64,000 bases of DNA from Atopobium sp. oral taxon 416 (GCF_018128285.1 NZ_CP072380.1:62001-126000), one strand, 5' to 3'. Positions 18,793 through 28,299 are shown, counted from the first letter of the stretch. Numbers and translations are program-made. Notes: generated from the letters alone by a model not told the origin.

Positions 18793-19047
18793 CTCGGGTT
18801 GATGAGAAGCGATTGAGTTCTTCTGACAGGCAGGCATAGCGGTGCTTGTCTGTACGACCACTGATCGTAAGTCTGATATTTCTGTCAGAGGTCTCCTCTA
18901 CACTGGTCGTGTGCAGGAATGGGCTCATTGAAATGTGGAAATATAGGCAAACAAATATCGATGTGTTACTATAAATCGTCAGGCCTATCCTACTTGGGGC
19001 TATCCTTCTTTAACCCTGAGTCATTTGTCCAGAGGGGGTGAGCGTTC

Positions 19048-19341
19048 ATGAAGGCTTATGAACTATTGTTTTTCGTCGATCCGGCTACCGACGAGCAGAC
19101 ACGCGCGGGTGTTATGAAACGTGCCGAGGTAGCTATCACTGCCAACGGTGGCAAAGTCGACGACGTCGATAACTGGGGCAAGCGTAAACTTGCTTACGAG
19201 ATTGACGGCCTTACCGAGGGTGACTACACCCTCATCAATTTCCATGCTAATGCGTCCGATATCGCAGAGCTCGATCGTATCCTGCGCATCAACGATGCAG
19301 TCAAGCGTCACATGATTGTGGCCCGTCCTGACAAGGATTAG
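19048..19341 (+). CDS. rpsF: Ribosomal protein S6
   Basis: A 97-residue S6 with the typical start MKAYELLFFVDP and core DNWGKRKLAYEIDGLTEGDY. S6 binds S18 on the 30S platform. AGAGGGGGTGAG provides a strong ribosome site. It is first in the block rpsF-ssb-rpsR-DUF2232-rplI-dnaB. Confidence 0.98.
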   Translation: MKAYELLFFVDPATDEQTRAGVMKRAEVAITANGGKVDDVDNWGKRKLAYEIDGLTEGDYTLINFHANASDIAELDRILRINDAVKRHMIVARPDKD

Positions 19342-19389
19342 TCATGGGATAGGTGGGGAAGACTCACCTTTTGAGAGGTAGTGAGAAGA

Positions 19390-19914
19390 ATGAGCATAAA
19401 CAGAGTCACGATTTCCGGCAACCTGACACGCGACGGTGAGCTCAGGGCTACTGCGAGTGGTACTTCGGTACTGACCTTTGGAGTAGCGGTCAATGATCGG
19501 AGACGCAACGCTTCCGGTGAGTGGGAGGATTACCCTAACTTTATCGATTGCGTCATGTTCGGAACCCGTGCCGACAGCCTTGCTCGATATCTCACCAAAG
19601 GCACGAAGGTTTGCATCGATGGCAAGCTTCGCTACTCTTCGTGGGAGACTGACGGCCAGCGCCGCAGCAGGATCGAAGTCATCGTGAACGATCTTGACTT
19701 TATGAGCTCACGTAGAAATGGGAATGGGGATGCTTCATACAACCAGAGCTCTTCCTATAGTGGCTCAGACCAGGCGCCTGCCTACGGCAGCAGAAATCAA
19801 AGCGAAAGCTTTGCTGCCCCGGCCCCGAAGCCTTCAACAGGAGGGTCCTCTCAGGATCGTCCGACGCAGGCACCGCCTTCGTCCGATGTCTACGACGAGG
19901 ACATACCGTTCTAG
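19390..19914 (+). CDS. ssb: Single-stranded DNA-binding protein
   Basis: The 174-residue SSB has an OB-fold (about 1-110) starting MSINRVTISGNLTRDGELR, a Gly/Ser/Gln-rich flexible linker, and the acidic C-terminal tip DEDIPF that recruits replication and repair partners. I chose the ATG at 19390 over a GTG three codons earlier because it matches the family start. Its place between rpsF and rpsR is the standard bacterial arrangement. Confidence 0.97.
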   Translation: MSINRVTISGNLTRDGELRATASGTSVLTFGVAVNDRRRNASGEWEDYPNFIDCVMFGTRADSLARYLTKGTKVCIDGKLRYSSWETDGQRRSRIEVIVNDLDFMSSRRNGNGDASYNQSSSYSGSDQAPAYGSRNQSESFAAPAPKPSTGGSSQDRPTQAPPSSDVYDEDIPF

Positions 19915-19947
19915 TAACTTTAAGCAAAGAAATCAGGTGATTGACAC

Positions 19948-20238
19948 TTGAGGAAGTCAAAGGACAAATCTCAAGATTATCAGCGCCAACAGCACCGTAA
20001 ATATTGTCAGTTCTGCAAGGATGGAGTGGACTACATCGACTATAAAGATGTCCAGCTTCTCCGTAAGTACACGACTGACCGTAGCAAGATCAAGCCGCGT
20101 CGTGTGACTGGCGCATGCACGCAGCACCAGCGTGCTCTCGCAATCGCTATCAAGCGTGCCCGTGAGATGGCACTGCTCCCATATGCGGTGAGCGTAGTAT
20201 CCAATCGTGGTCGTGGCCGCAATCGCGATCACGACTAA
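19948..20238 (+). CDS. rpsR: Ribosomal protein S18, zinc-binding (C+) form
   Basis: This 96-residue S18 has the core [13 protein letters not shown] and GACTQHQR. Cys20, Cys23, Cys57 and His60 make the metal-binding set of the 'C+' paralogue type. Many bacteria carry a second, cysteine-free S18 for zinc starvation; none is visible here. The start is TTG at 19948 after an AGGTGA ribosome site. The stop overlaps the next start as TAATG. Confidence 0.96.
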   Translation: MRKSKDKSQDYQRQQHRKYCQFCKDGVDYIDYKDVQLLRKYTTDRSKIKPRRVTGACTQHQRALAIAIKRAREMALLPYAVSVVSNRGRGRNRDHD

Positions 20239-21278
20239 TGCGCGACGAGTACTCGAGCGGAGTTAATGCGAACGTGGATGATGAGAGAGACAGACATCTG
20301 AATATGGGAGGCGGACTTGTGCCGTATGACACAAAGCCGTCGGATAATCAGGCTCCTGAGCCGTTGCGCTTTGGGGTGTTCTGGTGTCTGGCTGCAGGTG
20401 CAGTCGCAGGGTATATCCCGGTGCTGGCAAGTTTTGCCGGAGCCTATGGGACGTGCTTGTGCACCTATCAAAAAGGCTGGAAGCGGATCCTTGCTGCATT
20501 GATCTCGTTGCTTGCACCGAGTGTCGCGATCGCCCTTCTGGTGCCGAGCCTAAGAGTTGGCGATGTGGTGGTACCGACGCTGGTTGGGTTTGCCTTCGGG
20601 CTGCTCACCGCAAAAAAGCGCCTCAATGGGAACACCGTTGCACTGACCAGTGCGGCGGCTGTCGCAATGCTCATTGGAAGTGACGCAGTTAGCTCTGCAG
20701 CCACCGGCACGACCCTATCCCAGAATATGGCCTCGTTGATCAATGAGGCTGTATCCGCAGCGAATGTGGGCGGGGACCCACAGATGCAGGCTATGGCTGA
20801 CCGGGTCCGCGAGAGCTTGTCGCTCTACTGGCCGTTACTCTACGGTGTGGTTGCTGTGGTCTACGGATTCTGTGCTTGGTTGGGTGTCGTGATGTTCACA
20901 CACTCGGTCACGTTTGGGTCTGAGTACAAGGTACAGTTCCGCACCTTTGAGGCACCGACGTGGATCCTCGCAATCATGGTTGTGGGGTTTGCGATCTACA
21001 TTGCCCAGCGCAATGGGACGCAGATGCCTCGGGAGGTCGTCTTTATCGGCCTCAACCTGATGCAGGGCGCCCGCTTCTTTGTGGTGCTCCAGGGTTTGGC
21101 ACTGACGGTGTGGTTCTTGGCATCGCACGGTGTCGGGAAGTTCGGTCAGGCGCTGGCTTTCATCTTTGGTATCCAGCTTGAGTATTCATTTTTCGTAATG
21201 AGTGTCTTCGGCTTTGTTGATGGACTTGCCCACTTTCGGGATTGGCCGAAAAAGGACAAATCCGATGGGCAAGCCTGA
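20238..21278 (+). CDS. DUF2232 (YybS-like) membrane protein
   Basis: A 346-residue membrane protein with about eight hydrophobic segments and charged ends. Its position between rpsR and rplI matches YybS/DUF2232 proteins of Gram-positives. It has coupled translation with rpsR (TAATG overlap). The biochemical role of the family is unknown. The first ~25 residues are hydrophilic; an alternative start at an internal ATG (near residue 23) is possible. Confidence 0.82.
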   Translation: MRDEYSSGVNANVDDERDRHLNMGGGLVPYDTKPSDNQAPEPLRFGVFWCLAAGAVAGYIPVLASFAGAYGTCLCTYQKGWKRILAALISLLAPSVAIALLVPSLRVGDVVVPTLVGFAFGLLTAKKRLNGNTVALTSAAAVAMLIGSDAVSSAATGTTLSQNMASLINEAVSAANVGGDPQMQAMADRVRESLSLYWPLLYGVVAVVYGFCAWLGVVMFTHSVTFGSEYKVQFRTFEAPTWILAIMVVGFAIYIAQRNGTQMPREVVFIGLNLMQGARFFVVLQGLALTVWFLASHGVGKFGQALAFIFGIQLEYSFFVMSVFGFVDGLAHFRDWPKKDKSDGQA

Positions 21279-21302
21279 GGCTAAGATTTAAGGAGTGTCC
21301 CA

Positions 21303-21854
21303 ATGAAAGTCATCCTTATGGGTGAGCTCAGGGGCAAGGGCGGCGAAGGCGATATCGTCGATGTCGCTCAGGGCTACGCAGAGAACTATCTGTTCCCGAA
21401 CAGAATGGCCCAGCCGGCTACCCCTGGCAATATTAAGCAACTTGAGGAGCGCCGTCACAACATTGCAGAGCGCGAAGCAAAGCGTATTGCTGATGCTAAC
21501 GCGCTCAAGCAGACGCTTGACGGCAAATCTGTTACCGTCGAGGCGAGAATCGGCGACGACGGGCAGCTGTTTGGCTCCGTCACTACCTCGATGATCGCTG
21601 ACGCAATCAAAGAGCAGCTCAACGTCGAGGTCGACCGCAAGCGTATTGAGCATGCTGCCGCTATCAAGACAGTTGGCCGTCACCAGATCACCATCAACCT
21701 CTACCGCGATATCGACGCTGAGCTGACTGTGCTCGTGGGCGTTGACGAAAAGGAGCCCGAGGAAGAGGCCGAGGCCTCTGAGGCAGACGAGGGCGAGAAC
21801 GCTGAGGCTGAGAAGCCGGCTGAGGAAGCTGCAGAAGCGCCTGCTGAGCAGTAA
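21303..21854 (+). CDS. rplI: Ribosomal protein L9 with long acidic C-terminal extension
   Basis: The first ~148 residues are a normal L9: MKVILMGELRGKGGEGDIVDVAQGYAENYL at the 23S-binding end, a long helix, and a C-terminal domain. Residues about 150-183 are an added tail of mainly Glu and Ala. AAGGAGTG precedes the ATG. A 20-base tandem duplication runs across the stop codon. Confidence 0.97.
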   Translation: MKVILMGELRGKGGEGDIVDVAQGYAENYLFPNRMAQPATPGNIKQLEERRHNIAEREAKRIADANALKQTLDGKSVTVEARIGDDGQLFGSVTTSMIADAIKEQLNVEVDRKRIEHAAAIKTVGRHQITINLYRDIDAELTVLVGVDEKEPEEEAEASEADEGENAEAEKPAEEAAEAPAEQ

Positions 21855-21888
21855 TACCGCCTGCTGAACAGTAATACCGCCTGCAGAA
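21838..21888 (+). repeat. 20-base tandem duplication across the rplI stop codon
   Basis: Units at 21838-21857 and 21858-21877 differ at one base, and a partial third copy follows. The first copy encodes the end of L9 and its TAA stop; the later copies are untranslated. This looks like replication slippage. Confidence 0.9.
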
Positions 21889-21907
21889 TAAGCCTTACCT
21901 ATGGGTG

Positions 21908-21948
21908 AGCCCCCTTTTGAGTGTTATGACGCTCGAGAGGGGGCTTTG
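21908..21948 (+). terminator. Probable terminator after rplI
   Basis: AGCCCCCT at 21908-21915 pairs with AGGGGGCT at 21938-21945, extended inward by mixed pairs, with a short TTT. It would separate the ribosomal genes from dnaB. Confidence 0.65.
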
Positions 21949-22143
21949 CAGGTAGGCAGGCCCTCGATCGCGCTGATTGTTTGAGTCTTTAAGATCTGTG
22001 CTGTGATCCTTAGCAGACAGGCTAAGGCTGAAGGTCCGCCATCGGTGAGCGTGGTGGGCAGTATAGTAATGCTTGCCCACATACATATATAGATAGAGAG
22101 TACTTGTGATGTATCTCCCTCGGCGGTGAGGGAAGGAGAGACG

Positions 22144-23541
22144 ATGCCCAATCCAGAAGATATGCCGGGTATACACGATGATGCTGCACGCCTGTCGCAG
22201 GCTGGCATGCCTCAGGACCGGGCAGCAGAGGCCTCCGTGCTTTCGGCGATGATCCTCTCGGAAGACGCCCGTCAGGATGCGCTGCTCGATCTTACAGAGG
22301 ACGATTTCTACGTGCCCTCGAACCGTATGATCTTCTGGGCAATCCGTGATCTCTTTAACGAAGGGGAGCAGGCTGACCCGGTTACCCTTGCCGATTACCT
22401 CAAATCCAAGAATCAGCTTCAGCGGGCCGGCGGAAGTGCCTATCTTGTCGAGTTGGCGGGTAACTCATTTTCCCTGGCCAGTTGGCGCCACCATGCGGAA
22501 ATCCTCAAACGTGACAGCACGCTGAGGAGGCTGATCAACGCCGCTTCCAATGTGACGGCGCTCGCCTACGATGCGCCTGAAGACGTCCAGGAGGTGGTTG
22601 ATCAATCAGAGAAGCTGATTCTGGATGCCACGGAGTCCGACGTTAAAAGTGAGTACTCCACCATGGAACAGGTGATGGGGGAACTCTACAACGAGTTGGG
22701 TGAGATGGCCAAGCAGGACACCAAGCTCCTCGGTGTCAAAACGGGTTATCGCGGGATCGACCGGCAGCTCTTGGGGCTGCGCCCCGGACAGATGATCGTA
22801 ATCGGCGCACGCCCAGGCGTCGGCAAGACCTCGTTTGCCCTGAATCTGGCGGTCAATGCGGCGGCCGACGGCACGAGCGTCGCCCTCTTCTCACTCGAGA
22901 TGAGTAAAGCCGAAATCGCGCAGCGTTTGCTAGCGGCTCAGGCGCGCATCAAGCTGACGGACATCCGCGCCGGCAATATCCGCGACAATCAGTGGGAACA
23001 GGTGCTGCAGGCGACGCAGGACCTCTCGCAGCTTGACATTATGATCGACGATACGCCGGGCACGACGATCACCGAGATCAGAGCCAAAGCGCGGCGTATG
23101 CTGCACGGTAAAGAGGGCAATGCGTTGGTCATCATTGACTACCTCCAGCTCGTTTCCCCGCCTTCGGGCGGCAGGCGCTCCGACAGCCGCGCCACCGAGG
23201 TCTCCGAGATGTCTCGCGGCATTAAGATCATGGCAAAGGATCTACATGTACCGGTGGTCGCGCTCTCGCAGCTCTCCCGTCAGGTGGAGTCGCGTACCGG
23301 TAAGACCCCGCAGCTCTCCGACCTGCGCGAGTCCGGCGCTATCGAGCAGGACGCCGATATCGTTATCCTTCTCGATCGGTCGATGACGGAGGAGGAGGCA
23401 GCCCGCAACGACCGCCCGGACAAAAACATTACGAACTTCATTATCGCGAAGAACCGTTCAGGCCCGCTCGGGGTGGTACCGCTGACCTTCCTGGGAGGCT
23501 CCACGAAGTTCGTGGAAGTCGACCAGCACCACGAGCCGTAG
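22144..23541 (+). CDS. dnaB: Replicative DNA helicase DnaB
   Basis: DnaB (465 residues) unwinds DNA at the fork. The N-terminal domain spans about 20-150. The RecA-like ATPase has Walker A GARPGVGKTSFALN at about 220-233, Walker B VIIDYLQLV at about 330, and the arginine-finger region ESGAIEQDADIVILLDR. No intein interrupts it. I chose the ATG at 22144 with AAGGAGAG upstream; a GTG 18 bases earlier is less likely. Confidence 0.97.
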   Translation: MPNPEDMPGIHDDAARLSQAGMPQDRAAEASVLSAMILSEDARQDALLDLTEDDFYVPSNRMIFWAIRDLFNEGEQADPVTLADYLKSKNQLQRAGGSAYLVELAGNSFSLASWRHHAEILKRDSTLRRLINAASNVTALAYDAPEDVQEVVDQSEKLILDATESDVKSEYSTMEQVMGELYNELGEMAKQDTKLLGVKTGYRGIDRQLLGLRPGQMIVIGARPGVGKTSFALNLAVNAAADGTSVALFSLEMSKAEIAQRLLAAQARIKLTDIRAGNIRDNQWEQVLQATQDLSQLDIMIDDTPGTTITEIRAKARRMLHGKEGNALVIIDYLQLVSPPSGGRRSDSRATEVSEMSRGIKIMAKDLHVPVVALSQLSRQVESRTGKTPQLSDLRESGAIEQDADIVILLDRSMTEEEAARNDRPDKNITNFIIAKNRSGPLGVVPLTFLGGSTKFVEVDQHHEP

Positions 23542-23557
23542 CTACTGCTGGTGTGCT

Positions 23558-23603
23558 GACACCCTGTGCACGCGCCTTATTGGCGCACATAGGGTGTCTG
23601 CTG
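23558..23603 (+). repeat. Inverted repeat between dnaB and purA
   Basis: GACACCCT pairs with AGGGTGTC, with a second inner stem GCGCC/GGCGC around TTATT. No T run follows, so it could be a weak dnaB terminator or part of the purA leader. Confidence 0.55.
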
Positions 23604-23675
23604 CCGTATACTGGAGAAGTCCTTAAGATCGTGAGGCACAGATCAGTTGAAACTACCGTCTGGGGGAGGATTCAC

Positions 23676-24956
23676 ATGCCAGCATCAGTGCTTGTCGGCA
23701 CACAGTGGGGCGACGAAGGCAAGGGCAAGGTCACCGATCTAATCTCTGGGGATTTCGATGTAGTTTGCAGATACGCTGGAGGCGCTAACGCGGGCCATAC
23801 GGTCATCGCGGGTGGCCACAAGCTCGCACTGCATCAGGTACCTTCGGGCGTCATGTACAAAGGCGTCTACCCGGTTATCGGCAACGGCTGCATTGTGGAT
23901 CCTGAGGTCCTGCTCAACGAGATGGATATGCTCGAGAAGCAGGGTATCTCCTGCGAGGATCTGAAGATCTCCGGCAATGCCCATATCGTGATGCCCTATC
24001 ACAAGGATCTGGACGGCGCACACGAGAAAAAGCTCGGCAAGAACCTGATCGGCACGACCAAACGCGGCGTCGGCCCCTGCTACATGGACAAGATGAACCG
24101 CACCGGTCTGCGTATGCAGGATATGCTCGATGGACACATCTTTCGTGAGAAGCTTGAGGCGGCGCTTGCCTACACCAATCCGATTCTAGAGAAGGTATAC
24201 GGCCTGCCGACCTACACGGTCGATCAGATCTGTGAGACCTATCTGCCCTATGCGGAGCGCTTGAAGCCCTACATTATCGAGAGCTCCCGCTTCCTCAATG
24301 ACCAGCTTGATGCCGGGAAGAACATCCTCTTCGAGGGTGCGCAGGCAACGATGCTCGATATCGACCACGGCACCTATCCGTTCGTGACGAGCTCCAACTG
24401 CACCGCCGGCGGCGCGGTGACCGGCTCTGGAGTAGGACCGACCCGCATCAGCCGTGTCTTGGGCGTCGCAAAGGCGTACCTCACCCGTGTCGGGTCAGGC
24501 CCCTTCCCGACGGAGCTCTTCGATGAGACGGGGGATAAGCTCGGTGAGGTCGGCCACGAGTACGGCGTGACGACCGGGCGAAAGCGTCGCTGCGGCTGGT
24601 ACGACTCCGTCGTTGTCAACTATGCTGCTCGTGTCAACGGCTTAACCGATCTGGCGATCACCAAGCTCGACGTATTGGGCTGTCTGGATGAGATCAAGGT
24701 CTGCGTCGCCTACGAGTGCGGCGGAAAGACCTATCACACCGTCCCGGAGCACCAGAGCGTGTTCTACCATGCAAAGCCGGTCTATGAGACGCTGCCAGGT
24801 TGGAAATGCGACATCTCCAATGTGCGCAATTTCTACCAGCTGCCGCGTGAGGCCAAGGACTACATCGACTTTCTTGAGCAGCTTGCCGGCGTGAGGATCT
24901 CCATCATCACCGTTGGTCCGGATCGTGAGCAGACCATCAACCGTTACTGGAATTAA
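23676..24956 (+). CDS. purA: Adenylosuccinate synthetase
   Basis: PurA joins IMP and aspartate with GTP to form adenylosuccinate, the first step toward AMP. The 426-residue length is typical. The GTP loop GDEGKGK is at about 12-18, GGANAGHT is at about 38-45, and GPTRISRV, GVTTGRKRRCGWYD and TKLDVL follow. I chose the ATG at 23676, with GGGGGAGGA upstream; a longer frame to 23553 lacks conservation. A hairpin without T run separates it from purD. Confidence 0.98.
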   Translation: MPASVLVGTQWGDEGKGKVTDLISGDFDVVCRYAGGANAGHTVIAGGHKLALHQVPSGVMYKGVYPVIGNGCIVDPEVLLNEMDMLEKQGISCEDLKISGNAHIVMPYHKDLDGAHEKKLGKNLIGTTKRGVGPCYMDKMNRTGLRMQDMLDGHIFREKLEAALAYTNPILEKVYGLPTYTVDQICETYLPYAERLKPYIIESSRFLNDQLDAGKNILFEGAQATMLDIDHGTYPFVTSSNCTAGGAVTGSGVGPTRISRVLGVAKAYLTRVGSGPFPTELFDETGDKLGEVGHEYGVTTGRKRRCGWYDSVVVNYAARVNGLTDLAITKLDVLGCLDEIKVCVAYECGGKTYHTVPEHQSVFYHAKPVYETLPGWKCDISNVRNFYQLPREAKDYIDFLEQLAGVRISIITVGPDREQTINRYWN

Positions 24957-24969
24957 TCGGATATGACAG

Positions 24970-25000
24970 GTAGGAAGGGTGCTCCAGGCACCCTTCCTAC
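24970..25000 (+). repeat. Perfect hairpin between purA and purD
   Basis: GTAGGAAGGGTGC at 24970-24982 and GCACCCTTCCTAC at 24988-25000 form a 13-base stem with a 5-base loop. There is no T run, and purD's ribosome site follows closely. It may stabilise the upstream message or partly terminate. Confidence 0.8.
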
Positions 25001-25025
25001 GTAGTTGGCAAAGGAGAGATGAAAC

Positions 25026-26324
25026 GTGGCGAGCGATACAACCCTCAATATTTTGCTGTTGGGCTCCGGTGGGCGTGAGCATGCGCTGCTGAAGAAACTG
25101 GCTGAATCCCCGCATGCAGGGAAGCTCTACGTGGCTCCCGGCAACGGAGGCATGTACGATCTGGCCGAAAAAGTGGAGCTCGATATTGAATCTCCTGAGG
25201 CTGTCGCTGAGTTTGCCTCTGACCACGATATCGGCCTTGTAGTAATCGGCCCGGAAGCCCCACTTGTGGAGGGCGTCGCAGACGCGGTCCGCGCAAAGAA
25301 TATTCCGGTCTTTGGTCCCGATAAAGCCGCTGCCCGCCTGGAGGGTTCCAAGCGGTTCGCCAAGGAGATCATGCAGCGTGCAGGCGTGCCGACCGCGAAG
25401 TACAAGAGCTTCACTGATGAGCAGGCCTGCCTTGACTATGTGCAATCGATCGGCGGCCCCTGTGTCGTGAAGGCCGATGGCCTTGCGGCAGGCAAGGGCG
25501 TCGTGGTTGCCCAGACAACTGAAGAAGCCCTTCAGGGCGTCAAGAACTGCTTCGCGGGACAGTTTGGCCAGGCCGGCTACACGGTTGTTATCGAAGAGAT
25601 GCTCCAGGGGCCTGAATGCTCGCTGCTGGCACTGAGCGACGGCAAGGCCTTAGTTTCGCTGGCGACGAGTCAAGATCACAAACGCGCATATGACGGGGAT
25701 CGTGGCCCCAACACCGGCGGCATGGGCGTCTATTCCCCGGTACCGATTCTGTTGCCCGGCGAGCTCGACCAGATGGTTTCAATGGAGCAAAAGGTCATCG
25801 ATGAGCTGAGAAGTGAGGGTATCCCCTATACAGGCTGCCTCTATGGCGGCTTCATGCTCACTAAAGGCGGACCTAAGGTCCTCGAGTTCAACGCGCGCTT
25901 CGGCGACCCTGAAACCCAAGTCGTGCTCCCACGCATGAGGGGCGACCTCGTTGAAGCCTTCCTGGCCTGCGACAAGGGAACTCTGAGCCCGGACATGGTG
26001 AGCTGGGACAACGATTGGGCTGTGAGCGTCGTCCTCACGAGTGCCGGCTATCCGGGACACTATGAGGTCGGAAAGCGTATCTACGGTGTGAAGGATGCCG
26101 ACGCAATGGACGGCGTCTTCGTCCACCATGCGGGAACCGCGCTCGATGACGAGGGAAATCTCGTGACGGCTGGTGGCCGCGTCCTCGATGTCACCGCGCT
26201 TGCACCGACCTTTGAGGATGCCCGTAACCGCGCCTATGAGGCCTGCGACAAGATCTGGTTTGAAGGGAAGACCTATCGCCACGATATCGGTATCAAAGCG
26301 ATCAAAGGAAGAGAACAGCTCTAA
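25026..26324 (+). CDS. purD: Phosphoribosylamine-glycine ligase
   Basis: PurD makes glycinamide ribonucleotide from phosphoribosylamine, glycine and ATP. It has 432 residues with an ATP-grasp fold: N-terminal LLGSGGREHALLKKL, a central KADGLAAGKGV, SQDHKRAYDGDRGPNTGGMG, and EFNARFGDPETQ for metal binding. The start is GTG at 25026 after AAGGAGAG. A Nudix gene follows 17 bases later. Confidence 0.98.
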   Translation: MASDTTLNILLLGSGGREHALLKKLAESPHAGKLYVAPGNGGMYDLAEKVELDIESPEAVAEFASDHDIGLVVIGPEAPLVEGVADAVRAKNIPVFGPDKAAARLEGSKRFAKEIMQRAGVPTAKYKSFTDEQACLDYVQSIGGPCVVKADGLAAGKGVVVAQTTEEALQGVKNCFAGQFGQAGYTVVIEEMLQGPECSLLALSDGKALVSLATSQDHKRAYDGDRGPNTGGMGVYSPVPILLPGELDQMVSMEQKVIDELRSEGIPYTGCLYGGFMLTKGGPKVLEFNARFGDPETQVVLPRMRGDLVEAFLACDKGTLSPDMVSWDNDWAVSVVLTSAGYPGHYEVGKRIYGVKDADAMDGVFVHHAGTALDDEGNLVTAGGRVLDVTALAPTFEDARNRAYEACDKIWFEGKTYRHDIGIKAIKGREQL

Positions 26325-26341
26325 ACAAAGAGAGACAAAGC

Positions 26342-27094
26342 ATGGGATCAAACAAGGAGCTACAAGAGAACCTTCCTTCTCAATCTGATATAGATTCAGC
26401 GAGGAATGAGGCACTGGACTCGCTGGGCAGAGTGACCGATGCCTATACCGTCGATGGGGAACGGTCGCACCACGATCACACCTCGGGTGCCCCGGAGAAA
26501 CGTGACCTGGTGTTGGGGGAAGATGACCCCCGTGACAAAGGCCTGGAAGAGACCATCAACTCCGAGGATGTCGTCTATACCGGCACGCTCTTCAATGTCG
26601 ACAAACTGACAGTGACGCTGCCAAACGGATCGAGAGGGGAGCGCGATGTGGTCAGGCACCCCGGCGCCGTCGCCGTCGTCGCGCTGACGGATGACGGGCA
26701 TATCTGCCTGGTCCGCCAGTTCAGGGCGGCTCTGGGACGGGTAACCGTGGAAATCCCCGCGGGCAAACTGGACCCCGGCGAGGATCCTCTGGACTGCGCG
26801 CACCGTGAGCTCAGAGAGGAAACCGGATTCACCGCAAAGAAGATGGCCTACCTGACCACTATCGCTACCTCTGCGGGTTTTGCGGATGAGCTGATCCACA
26901 TCTATATGGCTACCGGTCTCAGCCTCGCACGGAGCGATCCGGACGACGATGAGTTTATCAACGTGGATCTGGTCGATGTGTCTGAGCTGGTAAGTGCGGT
27001 GCTCGACGGCAGAATCGAAGATGCAAAGACGGTGGTGGGTGCACTGATCTGCGATTCCGTCCTCCATCGGCTGACGCCTGACAAGCAGGAATAA
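26342..27094 (+). CDS. Nudix hydrolase, ADP-ribose pyrophosphatase-like, with N-terminal extension
   Basis: The Nudix box (GKLDPGEDPLDCAHRELREE, continuing TGF) lies at about residues 140-162 of 250. The flanking VRQFRAALGRVTVEIPAG is typical of ADP-ribose pyrophosphatases (NudF-like). The domain occupies about 75-245. The first ~75 residues are hydrophilic and probably disordered, which is unusual for the family (usually 180-210 residues). It is part of the purD transcript. Substrate specificity is inferred. Confidence 0.88.
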   Translation: MGSNKELQENLPSQSDIDSARNEALDSLGRVTDAYTVDGERSHHDHTSGAPEKRDLVLGEDDPRDKGLEETINSEDVVYTGTLFNVDKLTVTLPNGSRGERDVVRHPGAVAVVALTDDGHICLVRQFRAALGRVTVEIPAGKLDPGEDPLDCAHRELREETGFTAKKMAYLTTIATSAGFADELIHIYMATGLSLARSDPDDDEFINVDLVDVSELVSAVLDGRIEDAKTVVGALICDSVLHRLTPDKQE

Positions 27095-27114
27095 GCATTT
27101 GTGGTAGACACAAC

Positions 27115-27155
27115 CAAGGCACGGTTCCTACGTGGGGACGGTGCCTTGATTGTTC
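27115..27155 (+). terminator. Possible terminator after the Nudix gene
   Basis: CAAGGCAC at 27115-27122 pairs with GTGCCTTG at 27141-27148, followed by ATTGTT. The stem is good but the T run is weak. Confidence 0.55.
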
Positions 27156-27336
27156 AAAAACCGTGCTGTAGTGTTTGGCCGCAGATCCACCATGTTTTGT
27201 TGTTTGCCGCCCTTCTCGCATATACTGATACTATGTGGTGCAGAGTCTCTGTGCGTGTAGATGCATGCGCACGAAACGGCTCTGCCTACCTACCTTTAAC
27301 AACCGGCGCCATTGCACCAAGAAAACGGGAGTACAC

Positions 27337-28245
27337 ATGCCCATAAAGCAGAGAAATGCTCTCAGCGGACAACAGGCAGAAGAGCTTTTTAAGAAAGTTG
27401 ACGAGACTGGCCACAGCAATGAGGAAAAGGCTCGTCGGCAACGTTCCCGCAGGAGCCATAAAGGGCATGGGGTCGATGTCGATCCGCTTTCCGGCGACGA
27501 CGCATCGGGGGATACCGTTGAGAAGTCGATCACCAAGGTCGCGGTTATCTTTATCGTGGTCGTGCTCGCGGTGATTGTCCTGTCACAGGTAGGTTGCGGC
27601 ATCGTCCGAAGAATGAACACTGCCAACCTCTCCGAAGAGGTCAGCGTCAGAACGGTCGCCAGTGCGCTGCGCGGCGGCGTCGAATGGGGTAACGGCTTTA
27701 CCCAGTTCCCTGAGGACTTCACCGTACAGGAAGCTTCCGAGCAATCTGGCCGTGTCGAGGTTACCGTTATCGACGAGAGCTCCCGTGACTCAATGGAGTG
27801 CTTCGCAGGTTCCCAGATTCAGGCAACCGCCTTCGCAGTCAATGCGCTGCTCAACCAGCATGTCGATACCGTGGTCTATCACGTGCAGGTCCACCGTGAT
27901 GAGAATGGGAAGATCCAGCGTTCAGCCCTCTTCGGCTTCCTGAAGCCGAACGGTAACCTTGATTCGTTCATGACGTTCATCTGGAGGAAATCCACCTCCG
28001 CGAACGGCCGTGTGAATTTCACCTGCACGATCGCCGGTATGGACGAAGATATTCAGAGTAAGCTGCGTTCTGAGATCACGACGTGGTCGCCTCAGGAAAT
28101 CCTGGGGCTCGGCAACAATGAGGCTAATATCACCACCAACACCGATACTAATTCATCCAGTTCCTCGGATAGGCAGTCCTCATCCGATTCGGGCACAACG
28201 GCTGACAGTTCGACGTCAGATACGTCGATGTCGACGGGTGAATAA
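27337..28245 (+). CDS. Membrane-anchored protein of unknown function
   Basis: The 302-residue protein has a basic cytoplasmic N-terminus, one membrane segment (about 67-88), an extracytoplasmic domain (about 95-260) and a Ser/Thr/Asp-rich low-complexity tail from about 262. The topology suggests a cell-surface domain tethered to the membrane. I chose the ATG at 27337 after ACGGGAG; a longer frame is unlikely. I do not recognise a family. It lies between the Nudix gene and purE. Confidence 0.75.
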   Translation: MPIKQRNALSGQQAEELFKKVDETGHSNEEKARRQRSRRSHKGHGVDVDPLSGDDASGDTVEKSITKVAVIFIVVVLAVIVLSQVGCGIVRRMNTANLSEEVSVRTVASALRGGVEWGNGFTQFPEDFTVQEASEQSGRVEVTVIDESSRDSMECFAGSQIQATAFAVNALLNQHVDTVVYHVQVHRDENGKIQRSALFGFLKPNGNLDSFMTFIWRKSTSANGRVNFTCTIAGMDEDIQSKLRSEITTWSPQEILGLGNNEANITTNTDTNSSSSSDRQSSSDSGTTADSSTSDTSMSTGE

Positions 28246-28299
28246 CTATTACCGGTGGCGCAGGGGTGTCCACCGACTGAACAGGGAGGTTTGATTTTC

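Noticed and set aside
18793-19047. S6:S18-binding leader ahead of rpsF
   Set aside because: A small inverted repeat exists, but the characteristic conserved bulge sequence could not be placed.
21838-21888. Possible CRISPR-like repeats
   Set aside because: Copies are directly adjacent without spacers and number only about 2.5. It is a tandem duplication.
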